NCBI GenBank assembly: GCA_023383735.1
Contig: JAHDYN010000017.1
Location: 1 to 12,766, forward strand
DNA: 12,766 nt
Direction of reading: 5' to 3'
DNA from: Gammaproteobacteria bacterium
GTDB lineage: Bacteria > Pseudomonadota > Gammaproteobacteria > Steroidobacterales > GCA-2729495
This document shows, piece by piece, positions 6,926-12,766 of this stretch; position 1 is the stretch's first letter, and every line of letters starts with the position of its first letter. The notes under the pieces were generated by a model. It was not told the origin of the DNA. It saw nothing but the letters and a program-made list of their open reading frames with translations, and made no database searches. The position numbers were made by a program, and so were the translations under genes.

Positions 6926-8871
6926 ATCGCTTCCTCACAGCGGATCACCACGGGCGGCATCCTGCCGTCCGGATCCACGCGAATGTTGCGTCGGACATCG
7001 CGGTAACCATCGCGCGTACCAACCACAACGTAAGGCCCGGGCCGCAGCTCCAGCGTACGGCTGCTGAAGCTGCCGAGGCTGCCCACCTTGTAGATCACGA
7101 CAGTGGTCTGGTTGTCGGACTCGAACTGCACGCTCACCGGCCGAGCCGCCACGGCAAGCTGCGTCTTCAGGCGTTCGATCTGCCCGTTCAGCACCGGACC
7201 GGGTGCAGGCACTGCCGAGGCCTCGGCCACCAGTTGCCGCGCCGGGCCGGCGATCGCATCGTCGTTGAAACGATCGGCACGTGCCAGCGCCTGTTCGAGC
7301 CGCTGGTCCAGGCTTGCACGGGCCTGCGCTTCCGCCAGGCCGTTCCGGGCGCTGAGCAGATTGCCATCGATGGCAAGTATCGCCTCATAGCGCGAGACTG
7401 CAGCCTGCCACTGCTCGGCAGCGACCAGCTGCTGCGCCTCTGCCAGCAGTGTCGCGCTGCGCGTGCGCCGCTCCTCGGCGTCGAGCTGCGCGAGCGCATT
7501 CTGCGCACCCGGATCGGCCGGACGCAGCGCAACCGCGCGGTCGATGGCCTGTCTGGCCTCGGCCAGTTGCCCGGCCGACAGCGCGTTGAGCCCGCGCGAC
7601 AGCGCACGCTCGAATTCCACGGCGGATTGCTCTGCCACCGCCGGCTTTGCCGGGCTGGCGGCTGCGCGTGGCACGGGTGCCGGTGCTCTTGCCGGTGCCG
7701 GTGCCTCTGCCTTGGCCTCTGCCTTGGCCTCTGCCACCACAGGCGGGGGCGCGGGCGCCGCGTCGGCGGTGGGCGTGGCAACGGACGTCGTTGACGAAGG
7801 CGCAGGCGCAGGCGCAGGCGCAGGCGCAGGCGAGGGATCGGGCACAGGGGCCGGGCTTGCTGCCACGGGCGGCGGAAGGACCACCGGCCGTTCGCTGACC
7901 AGCTTCGGCAACACGAACAGCACACCGGCCAGACCGGCCAGCAACACGAGTGCTCCCGCGTAGACCAGCCAGGCCGGCAAACCGGCGGCCCGCTGTCGGC
8001 GCAACTTGAGCGGCGCCGCTGCCGAGGCATCCGCCGTTGCCGGCGCACCGGCGGCCGGAGTCCGCACGAGGCTGCCCTCCTCGCGCAGGACTTCGTCGAG
8101 TACCGCACGCACTGCGGCCATGCCGACCGGCCGGCGCTGCGGTGACTTTTCCAGCAGCGCGGCAACCAGCTGGACCAGGGCAAGCGGCAGCTGCTGACCA
8201 CAGCCGTCGACACCGAGCCGGGCCGGCACTTCGCTGCGGATCCGCTCCGGCGTGATGGCGGGATGCAAGGGCGGTGCACCGGACAGCAGGTCGTACAGCA
8301 GTGCGCCCAGCGCATAGACATCATCGCTGACCGCTGGCGGCGCGCCATCCAGCAGCTGCGGGCTCACCGCCGACAGCGACACGGCGCCGCCCGTGCTGAG
8401 AGCGGCCATCCGGAAATCACTCAGGCGCCACTGTCCGTTGGCATCGCAGAGCAGATTGGCCGCCTTGAGATCACCGTGGACCACACCCTGTGCATGCGCG
8501 TACTGCAGGGCCTCGACCACCCCGATCACGACGGCGACGATGCGCTGCCAGGCTGCGCCACGCAATGCGCCGGGATCGGCGCCGATGACTGCCTCCATCG
8601 AAATGCAGCAGCAGGCACCGTCGGTATGCACGCCATGGATCCGCACGATGCCCGGATGCACGAGACGCTGCACCGCTTCGAACTCGCTGCGCAGGGCATC
8701 GGCAAGACGATCTGCCGCGGCGGCATCCGCAGCCCGGATGACCTTCAGCGCGACCTCGATGGCCAGCGCCGTATCCTCCGCGAGCCAGACTTCGGCGCTG
8801 CCGCCACGCCCGAGCAGGCGGACCAGACGAAAGCGCCCCGCCAGCATCAGACCTGCTGCAAGCCCTGACAT
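6922..8871 (-). CDS. Transmembrane Hanks-type Ser/Thr protein kinase with TPR and PEGA-like periplasmic tail
   Basis: This 649-residue protein has its kinase domain at residues 12-265: Gly loop LGRGGSAEVW (20-29), K43 in VALK, alpha-C Glu at E63, catalytic loop HGDLKAAN (D134, K136, N139) and SDFR (D152) where DFG is usual. The APE Glu appears replaced (SPQ, 170-172). ATP- and metal-binding residues are thus kept, but the activation segment is atypical, and H-G-D makes it a non-RD kinase. A membrane helix lies at about 300-322, then a Pro/Ala-rich spacer (330-412) with DNA-level repeats, TPR-like helices (about 415-530), and a PEGA-like strand region at the C-terminus (RPGPYVVVGTRDGY). It probably phosphorylates cytoplasmic partners encoded downstream. 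It begins 12 bases after the lipoprotein stop; no clear ribosome site precedes the ATG at 8871, and the ATG at 8847 (M9) is an alternative. Confidence 0.87.
   Translation of the reverse strand: MSGLAAGLMLAGRFRLVRLLGRGGSAEVWLAEDTALAIEVALKVIRAADAAAADRLADALRSEFEAVQRLVHPGIVRIHGVHTDGACCCISMEAVIGADPGALRGAAWQRIVAVVIGVVEALQYAHAQGVVHGDLKAANLLCDANGQWRLSDFRMAALSTGGAVSLSAVSPQLLDGAPPAVSDDVYALGALLYDLLSGAPPLHPAITPERIRSEVPARLGVDGCGQQLPLALVQLVAALLEKSPQRRPVGMAAVRAVLDEVLREEGSLVRTPAAGAPATADASAAAPLKLRRQRAAGLPAWLVYAGALVLLAGLAGVLFVLPKLVSERPVVLPPPVAASPAPVPDPSPAPAPAPAPAPSSTTSVATPTADAAPAPPPVVAEAKAEAKAEAPAPARAPAPVPRAAASPAKPAVAEQSAVEFERALSRGLNALSAGQLAEARQAIDRAVALRPADPGAQNALAQLDAEERRTRSATLLAEAQQLVAAEQWQAAVSRYEAILAIDGNLLSARNGLAEAQARASLDQRLEQALARADRFNDDAIAGPARQLVAEASAVPAPGPVLNGQIERLKTQLAVAARPVSVQFESDNQTTVVIYKVGSLGSFSSRTLELRPGPYVVVGTRDGYRDVRRNIRVDPDGRMPPVVIRCEEAI
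6932..6936 (-). promoter_or_regulatory. Ribosome binding site for the TTG-started FHA-PEGA-FGE gene
   Basis: GAGGA on the minus strand is separated from the TTG at 6925 by 6 bases. The next in-frame ATG is at residue 47, inside the FHA-like domain, so this site decides the start in favour of TTG. It lies within the final codons of the kinase gene. Confidence 0.65.
7703..7735. repeat. 12-base tandem repeat, about 2.75 copies, in kinase linker
   Basis: The unit gcctctgccttg repeats at 7703, 7715 and (partly) 7727. On the minus strand it encodes an Ala-Glu-Ala-Lys repeat (residues 380-390), likely a rigid helical spacer between the membrane and the TPR-like part of the kinase. Copy changes would stay in frame. 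Confidence 0.75.
7801..7830. repeat. Hexanucleotide repeat (cgcagg)x5 in kinase linker
   Basis: Five perfect copies of cgcagg. On the minus strand they encode alternating Pro-Ala (about residues 348-358) in the periplasmic spacer of the kinase. The unit is a multiple of three, so slippage would lengthen or shorten the spacer without a frameshift. Confidence 0.9.
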
Positions 8872-8883
8872 GCGGCGCGGAGG

Positions 8884-10131
8884 CTACCCGGCCGGCGGAC
8901 TGATGACCGCGGCCTCCGCGGCATCGACGCCCGGCATACCGGTCTCTGCGGAGTAGATCTCGCGGAGCAGCCGGCGCCACTCCTGGTAGCGCTCTTCCGC
9001 CGTGCCGGTCAGGCGTCGGGTCTGGCCTTCGACCTCCACCACCACGGATTCGGCCTCGGCATTGAAGGAGCCGCCGAGTTCCTTCAGCGACTCGCGGCTG
9101 ATATTGGCCTCCGTGTTCTTGCCGAGACCGCTCTTGATGCCTTCGATGCCGCCCATCACGCCAGTCATGGTAATGGCGCTGTTATCGCCACCCGAGCCTT
9201 CGTAGAGGATCGCCGCCAGGATCGCCAGCGCACCGGCCGAACCGCGCACAAATGCCGAGCGACGCAGGTCCTGATAGCGGATCACCTCCTCGCGCGACAT
9301 CTTGCGCCAGTCTTCATAGGGCTTGCCGATGTCGTAATAGAGGTTGGCGTAGTACTCGTTGAGGGTATCGACGAGCGTGTATTCGCGCTCCCTGACCGCG
9401 TGCATGCGGCTGACCATCGGATCATTTTCGGCGGGCAGCCGCCGCAACTTGTAGATGCCGGCGCGATCCTGCTCCAGCAGACCGGCGAAGGCTTCGGGCA
9501 CCAGCTGCGCCCCGTAGCGCAGCTCGGCGACATTGCGCAGCGTGCGCAGCTCGCTGGCCGACATCTTCCGGCGAATCGCCAGCAGATCGTTGGCGATCTC
9601 GTTGTACATCGTCTGATAGGGGTCCTGCCCCGGCTCGCGGAGCTTCGAATAGGCCTTTTCCGGCACCTGCACCTTGTAGGACTTGTTGAGCCATTCGCGC
9701 CCGGTCGCATCCCAGGCGCCGATGTGCACATTGACATCCAGACCGTTCGACAGATCGATGCGCCCCGTGACCGTCAGGTCGACCGCATCGGAACGCTGCG
9801 GCACCACCCACACCGAACCCCAGTAACCACTGGACTCGAGCGTGGTCTTCAGTTGATAGGGCATGTAGCGCGCTTCGGCCTGCCGCACTTCGGGAAAGAC
9901 CAGCTTCTTTTCATCCGCCAGGCTGTCGGCACCGATGCCCGGGTCGAAGAGAATGATGCCCACATCGAGGCGTTCGGCATCCGGTACTTCAGCAGCCGCC
10001 CGCACCAGCTCTGCTTCCTTGTAGTCGATGGTACGCGCGGTCGAGCAGCCGCCGACGAAGCCCGCAAGCAACAGGAGTCCTGCCAGCGTGCCTGTTCGCC
10101 AGTGGGTGAAGGAGCGCCGCTTCGGGCTCAT
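8884..10131 (-). CDS. Lipoprotein of unknown function
   Basis: This is a 415-residue protein with a lipoprotein signal peptide: basic MSPKRR, hydrophobic 14-28, then VGGC with Cys29. Ser follows Cys, which by the +2 rule points to the outer membrane. Residues about 54-155 look like an alpha/beta domain (LDVGIILFDPG, then GSVWVVP, then DLTVTGRID), loosely like the N-terminal domains of envelope lipoproteins such as CsgG or transport-auxiliary proteins; this is only a resemblance. Residues 160-292 are mainly charged and helical. A small Gly/Ala-rich hydrophobic stretch (297-337) could touch a membrane, and the end (340-393) is charged. I do not recognise the family. Its ATG overlaps the stop of the preceding lipoprotein as ATGA, and the kinase follows after 12 bases. 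Confidence 0.82.
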   Translation of the reverse strand: MSPKRRSFTHWRTGTLAGLLLLAGFVGGCSTARTIDYKEAELVRAAAEVPDAERLDVGIILFDPGIGADSLADEKKLVFPEVRQAEARYMPYQLKTTLESSGYWGSVWVVPQRSDAVDLTVTGRIDLSNGLDVNVHIGAWDATGREWLNKSYKVQVPEKAYSKLREPGQDPYQTMYNEIANDLLAIRRKMSASELRTLRNVAELRYGAQLVPEAFAGLLEQDRAGIYKLRRLPAENDPMVSRMHAVREREYTLVDTLNEYYANLYYDIGKPYEDWRKMSREEVIRYQDLRRSAFVRGSAGALAILAAILYEGSGGDNSAITMTGVMGGIEGIKSGLGKNTEANISRESLKELGGSFNAEAESVVVEVEGQTRRLTGTAEERYQEWRRLLREIYSAETGMPGVDAAEAAVISPPAG

Positions 10132-10991
10132 TTCGTTTTCATTCCCATCTGCTTGCGATATTCGTTCCAGAGCGCATCGCGGATCTTCGGATCGGTCTCG
10201 GCTTCGGCTGCCGCACGTATCTGTTTGGCCACCTGGTCTTCCGCGGAACCGTCGACGGGGATGTCATCCGGGATCTTCGCCACCTTGCCGGCTTCGGCCG
10301 ACGGCGAATCGGCGCCATCGCCGCTGCCCTGGTTCCTGCCCGCGCCCGCCTCACTGCCTTCCTCGGTACCGGCCGGCGCGCCGCCGTCCATGTCGTCGCC
10401 TTCAGCGCCGCTGCCCGCGGCTCCGCCCCGGGGCGGGGGCAACTCGGCGCCGCTGCCCGGACCAGCCATGCCCGTACCGCGACCGGCGGACTTCACGGCC
10501 GAGGAATCGCCGGACTCGCGGCTTTCCGCCGCGCGACCCGAGCCGGTACCGGCCTTCGCCATCGCCGCGCGTTCGCCGCCGATTTCGCCATCGAAGTCGC
10601 CCAGGGATTTCTCAAAGGCGATTTCGGCATCACTCGTTGCCGAACCTGTCCCGCTGCCCGCACCGGCCTGACTGCCAGCCTGAGTGCCCGCCTGACTGCC
10701 GGTCTGACTGCCGGACTGCCCACCGGACTGGGCGCCAGCCTGACTACCAGCCTGCGCACCGGACTGTGCAGCGCCGGACTGGGAAGCTGATTGAGAACCT
10801 GACTGGGAACCGGACTGGGAACCGGCCTGTGCGCCGGCCTGGGAGCCCGACTGCGATCCGCTCGCCGCACCGGCACTCGATCCCGACGGCGAGCCTTGGG
10901 TGCTGCCGCTGCTGGCGGGCGGCTGGACCGGCGGACTGCTGCAGGCGCCCAGCAAGAGAACGAGGGCCGTAAAGATTGGAATCCGTGACAT
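10128..10991 (-). CDS. Low-complexity lipoprotein with [SAT]-G-x-Q tetrapeptide repeats, first gene of the operon
   Basis: This is a 287-residue protein. The signal peptide ends LLLGAC with Cys17 followed by Ser, so probable outer-membrane retention. Residues 44-108 consist of 16 near-identical tetrapeptides ([SAT]-G-x-Q), with one five-residue slip at 72-76. Residues 110-235 are disordered and Gly/Ala/Ser-rich. Two segments look more ordered: AEIAFEKSLGDFDGEI (122-137) and the C-terminal 40-50 residues with IPDDIP, AKQIR, ETDPKIRDALWNEYRKQMG. From memory, the latter resembles a conserved tail of uncharacterised proteins, without a name I can give. The body may be an extensible tether between the outer membrane and the complex encoded downstream. 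GGAG lies six bases before the ATG. It overlaps the next lipoprotein gene by 4 bases. Confidence 0.8.
   Translation of the reverse strand: MSRIPIFTALVLLLGACSSPPVQPPASSGSTQGSPSGSSAGAASGSQSGSQAGAQAGSQSGSQSGSQSASQSGAAQSGAQAGSQAGAQSGGQSGSQTGSQAGTQAGSQAGAGSGTGSATSDAEIAFEKSLGDFDGEIGGERAAMAKAGTGSGRAAESRESGDSSAVKSAGRGTGMAGPGSGAELPPPRGGAAGSGAEGDDMDGGAPAGTEEGSEAGAGRNQGSGDGADSPSAEAGKVAKIPDDIPVDGSAEDQVAKQIRAAAEAETDPKIRDALWNEYRKQMGMKTK
10668..10862. repeat. Imperfect 12-base tandem repeat (16 units) coding for [SAT]-G-x-Q
   Basis: On the plus strand, variants of ctg-act-gcc-ggm recur with a 12-base period through this stretch. It is entirely inside the lipoprotein gene and in frame, so it is a coding repeat and not an intergenic array. 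One unit carries an extra codon (residues 72-76). Confidence 0.8.
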
Positions 10992-10997
10992 GGGCGA

Positions 10998-11001
10998 CTC
11001 C
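10998..11001 (-). promoter_or_regulatory. Ribosome binding site of the first operon gene
   Basis: GGAG on the minus strand lies 6 bases before the ATG at 10991, within a small purine-rich stretch (TGGAG). It supports this start for the repeat lipoprotein. Confidence 0.55.
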
Positions 11002-11037
11002 AGGGACGCGGGGGTTTACACAGCTGGATCGGTCAGA

Positions 11038-11043
11038 AGTATA
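11038..11043 (-). promoter_or_regulatory. Candidate -10 element of the nine-gene operon
   Basis: On the minus strand TATACT matches five of six bases of the TATAAT consensus and would give a leader of about 40 bases. No good TTGACA-like element is found 16-18 bases upstream; that position instead overlaps one arm of an inverted repeat at 11062-11086. The promoter may therefore need an activator, or the call may be wrong. Confidence 0.35.
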
Positions 11044-11061
11044 GCCTGCGGCTCCAGCAGC

Positions 11062-11086
11062 CCGGTTTCAGGCCTGAGGGAACCGG
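11062..11086. promoter_or_regulatory. Inverted repeat in the divergent intergenic region, possible operator
   Basis: Arms ccggtt (11062-11067) and aaccgg (11081-11086) flank the perfect 10-base palindrome tcaggcctga (11068-11077). It lies between the two divergent transcription units and next to the candidate -10 element of the minus-strand operon. No T tract follows, and no gene ends here, so it is not a terminator. The binding protein is unknown. Confidence 0.35.
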
Positions 11087-11149
11087 CACAGCCCGGCAAC
11101 GTCTGCTAGCATCTTTGCACTGCATCAGTTTGCCCGCCATACCTTAACA

Positions 11150-11154
11150 GGGAG
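11150..11154 (+). promoter_or_regulatory. Ribosome binding site of the MaoC-type gene
   Basis: GGGAG is 9 bases before the ATG at 11164 and supports that start. I see no convincing plus-strand promoter; TTGCAC at 11115-11120 with CATACC 17 bases later is a weak candidate only. Confidence 0.5.
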
Positions 11155-11163
11155 TGACTTCTC

Positions 11164-11631
11164 ATGGCCCTCGCCCAGACACTTGCCGACCTGCAATCCA
11201 GAGTCGGTCAGGAAATCCATACCAGCGACTGGCTCACCATCGACCAGGCGATGATCGATGCCTTTGCCGGTGCAACACGCGACAAACAGTGGATTCACAC
11301 CGACCCGCGCCGTGCAGCAAAAGAGTCGCCTTATGGCAAGACCATTGCGCACGGCTACCTCACGCTGTCGCTCTATCCGCTGCTGCGCGGCCTCGTCGAT
11401 GCCGACAAGCCGCTCGCGCCCGGCGTGCAGCGCGTCATCAACTACGGCATCAACAAGCTGCGCTTCCCGAATGCAGTGACGGTCGACAGCCGCATCCGCG
11501 CCCACTGCAAGCTTGTTTCCGCGGCAGAGGTCAAGGGCAGCATCGAACTCATCGAGGAATACTCCGTCGAGATCGAAGGCCAGGACCGCCCCGCCTGCAT
11601 CGCCGAGTGCGTGATGCGGCTGTTCTTCTGA
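11164..11631 (+). CDS. MaoC-family (R)-specific enoyl-CoA hydratase / dehydratase
   Basis: This 155-residue protein is the usual size of a single hotdog domain. The hydratase-2 active-site motif is clear: DAFAGATRDKQWIHTDP with D40 and H45, then YGKTIAHGYLTLSL (57-70), which lines the acyl-CoA site. NYGINKLRFP (93-102) is the following conserved strand. Family members hydrate trans-2-enoyl-CoA to (R)-3-hydroxyacyl-CoA in the cytoplasm, feeding polyhydroxyalkanoate or alternative oxidation routes; the exact chain length cannot be read. It begins the plus-strand pair, 10 bases before a crotonase-fold gene, so both probably act on the same acyl-CoA intermediates. It is transcribed away from the envelope operon and is unlikely to be part of it. 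Confidence 0.87.
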   Translation: MALAQTLADLQSRVGQEIHTSDWLTIDQAMIDAFAGATRDKQWIHTDPRRAAKESPYGKTIAHGYLTLSLYPLLRGLVDADKPLAPGVQRVINYGINKLRFPNAVTVDSRIRAHCKLVSAAEVKGSIELIEEYSVEIEGQDRPACIAECVMRLFF

Positions 11632-11641
11632 GTGACATCAC

Positions 11642-12412
11642 GTGACTGCTGACATGCTGCTCTGCGAACGCGATGGCGATGTGCTGCGCGTCACCATCAA
11701 CCGGCCAGACAAGCGCAACGCGCTGTCACTCGAACTGCTGGACCGGATCGGCAGCAGCTTCGCGCAACATGCGAGCGATGCGACGCTGAAATGCGCGGTG
11801 CTGACCGCCAGCGGCGACCGCTGCTTTGCGGCCGGTGGCGATCTGCGCGAACTCGAAGCGGTGCGCAGCGAAGCCGATACACGGGCAATGTCACGCCGCG
11901 CCCGCGCAGTGCTCGAACAGCTTCGCCGGTTTCCGGTGCCGGTCGTCGCGGCACTCAACGGGCATGCACTCGGCGGCGGTGCCGAGCTGGCAATGGCCTG
12001 TGACCTGAGGATCGCCACGGCGAAAACCGAACTCGGCTTCCTGCAGGCCCAGCTCAACGTCACCACGGCCTGGGGCGGCGGCATCGACCTGCTGGCAGCA
12101 CTCGGATCGGCACGCGCGCTGCAGATACTGCTCGAAGCGCGGCGGATTCCGGCGACGGAAGCGCTGCAGCTCGGATTGATCCAACGGGTCTGTGCCGGCA
12201 ATGAAACGCTGGCAGACTGCACGGCAGCTTTCATCGCGCCGTTTCTCCAGCGGCCGGTACAGGTGCTGCGCGGCTACAAGGCGCTCGCGCTGGGCGCACG
12301 GCTCGCCCTGCACGAGCGCCTTGGCAACGGCGAAGAACAGGCCTTCACCGTCAGCTGGATTCACGCTGACCACTGGGCGGCAGCGGAGCGCGCACTGTCA
12401 CCACGCCCGTAG
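11642..12412 (+). CDS. Enoyl-CoA hydratase/isomerase (crotonase) family protein
   Basis: This 256-residue protein has the standard crotonase length. INRPDKRNALS (19-29) opens the fold; FAAGGDLREL (62-71) and GHALGGGAELAMACD (107-121) form the two oxyanion-hole regions. Glu115 matches the first catalytic Glu of hydratases (Glu144 of the rat enzyme). The second (Glu164) falls at Ala136 in FLQAQLNVTTAWGGG by my hand alignment, so ordinary hydratase activity is uncertain; isomerase or acyl-CoA decarboxylase relatives with a similar Gln-x-x-x-x-x-x-x-x-W-G-G-G segment are alternatives. The start is GTG at 11642, ten bases after the MaoC stop, preceded by GAGTGA; an ATG at 11654 is possible and would drop four residues. 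The gene ends 7 bases from the convergent ligase gene. Confidence 0.87.
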   Translation: MTADMLLCERDGDVLRVTINRPDKRNALSLELLDRIGSSFAQHASDATLKCAVLTASGDRCFAAGGDLRELEAVRSEADTRAMSRRARAVLEQLRRFPVPVVAALNGHALGGGAELAMACDLRIATAKTELGFLQAQLNVTTAWGGGIDLLAALGSARALQILLEARRIPATEALQLGLIQRVCAGNETLADCTAAFIAPFLQRPVQVLRGYKALALGARLALHERLGNGEEQAFTVSWIHADHWAAAERALSPRP

Positions 12413-12419
12413 GCGACGC

Positions 12420-12766
12420 TCATGGGATCGCCTGCGGCTCCTGCCGGGATGCGTCAGCGCGCAGTTCCCTGCGCAGGATCTTGCCGACGTTCGACTTCGG
12501 CAGCGACTGGCGAAATTCCACGTGGCGCGGGATCTTGTAGGGCGCGAGACGCTCGCGCAGGAATTCCCGCACGGCGTCCCGGTCCAGACTGGCGCCTGGC
12601 CGCAGGACGACAAACAGTTTCACTGCCTCGCCGGTGCGTTCATCGGGCACACCGATGCAGGCCGCCTCGACCACATCCGGATGATCGGTGATCTCGCCCT
12701 CGACCTCGTTGGGATAGACCTTGAGGCCGGCCACGTCGATCATGTCCTTCTTGCGATCGACGATAT
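12420..12766 (-). CDS. fadD: Acyl-CoA synthetase (FadD-like), C-terminal end only
   Basis: The frame enters from the right edge and ends at the TGA at 12420-12422; about 115 C-terminal residues are in the window. DRKKDMIDVAGLKVYPNEVE is the hinge and A8 motif of adenylate-forming enzymes, and LPKSNVGKILRREL holds the catalytic lysine of motif A10. The wording of both motifs is very close to the end of long-chain-fatty-acid CoA ligase FadD. Such enzymes activate fatty acids with ATP and CoA at the inner face of the membrane for beta-oxidation. The adenylation core lies outside the window, so substrate range cannot be judged; a medium-chain or aryl ligase of the same superfamily is possible. 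It is convergent with the MaoC/crotonase pair, consistent with a shared fatty-acid locus. Confidence 0.83.
   Translation of the reverse strand, partial: IVDRKKDMIDVAGLKVYPNEVEGEITDHPDVVEAACIGVPDERTGEAVKLFVVLRPGASLDRDAVREFLRERLAPYKIPRHVEFRQSLPKSNVGKILRRELRADASRQEPQAIP

Noticed and set aside
5639..7006. A 455-codon plus-strand open frame, and similar ones at 4379-5521, 6763-7794 and 9400-10671
   Set aside because: All lie opposite genes with clear domains, show Arg/His/Gln-rich low-information translations, and lack credible start context.
7188..8348. A 386-codon minus-strand frame overlapping the kinase in another frame
   Set aside because: It is Arg/Pro/Trp-rich without motifs; the kinase frame carries the conserved residues.
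1..8871. TerY-P (vWA, kinase, PP2C) tellurite-associated triad
   Set aside because: The vWA proteins here are membrane-anchored with a TolR-like helix and no PP2C or Ter gene is present.
10656..10862. CRISPR or intergenic satellite array
   Set aside because: The 12-base repeat has no spacers and is in frame within a lipoprotein gene.
1..10991. Type VI secretion PpkA/Fha phosphorylation locus
   Set aside because: Kinase and FHA domains are present, but there is no Tss sheath, baseplate, ClpV, Hcp or VgrG gene.
11062..11086. Rho-independent terminator
   Set aside because: No T tract follows on either strand, and both neighbouring genes start, not end, beside it.
12413..12419. Shared terminator between the convergent crotonase and ligase genes
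   Set aside because: Only 7 bases separate the two stop codons and I see no hairpin with a T tract around them.

Overview
The window is GC-rich, densely coding DNA with almost all third codon positions G or C. It looks like a high-GC proteobacterium, most likely a gammaproteobacterium: the partial gene at the right edge ends with a FadD-type acyl-CoA ligase signature, and diderm-type lipoproteins and a TolQ/TolR-like pair are present. No RNA gene, insertion sequence or CRISPR array is visible, and no gene-free stretch exceeds about 175 bases.

Region 1 (1-10991, all minus strand) is one tightly packed run of nine genes that leaves the left edge. In transcription order they are: a lipoprotein with a 16-unit [SAT]-G-x-Q repeat (10128-10991); a second lipoprotein of unknown family (8884-10131); a transmembrane Hanks-type Ser/Thr kinase with a periplasmic TPR/PEGA-like tail (6922-8871); an FHA-like/TM/five-PEGA/FGE-fold protein (4514-6925); a 99-residue single-pass protein (4210-4509); a MotA/TolQ/ExbB-type channel protein (3387-4184); a degenerate Hsp70/actin-like protein with a C-terminal FHA domain (1985-3382); and two paralogous proteins with a TolR/ExbD-like N-terminal membrane helix, a coiled coil and a periplasmic von Willebrand A domain (913-1995 and 1-916, the latter cut by the window edge). 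Junctions are 4- or 11-base overlaps or gaps of 4 to 25 bases, so a single operon is very likely.

The domains together suggest a phosphorylation-controlled, ion-driven envelope machine. The kinase would signal in the cytoplasm, the FHA domain of the Hsp70-like protein would read phosphothreonine, and the MotA/TolQ-like protein with the two TolR-like vWA proteins would form the stator-like motor. The FHA-PEGA-FGE protein and the lipoproteins would provide periplasmic and outer-membrane contacts. This functional picture is inference; the domain calls are read from the sequence. I do not recognise the set as a named system.

Region 2 (10992-11163) is a 172-base divergent intergenic region with a plausible -10 element for the big operon and an inverted repeat that may be an operator. 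Region 3 (11164-12412, plus strand) holds a MaoC-type hotdog dehydratase and a crotonase-fold protein, apparently one acyl-CoA operon. Region 4 (12420-12766, minus strand) is the C-terminal end of a FadD-like acyl-CoA ligase, convergent with region 3 and only 7 bases from it.
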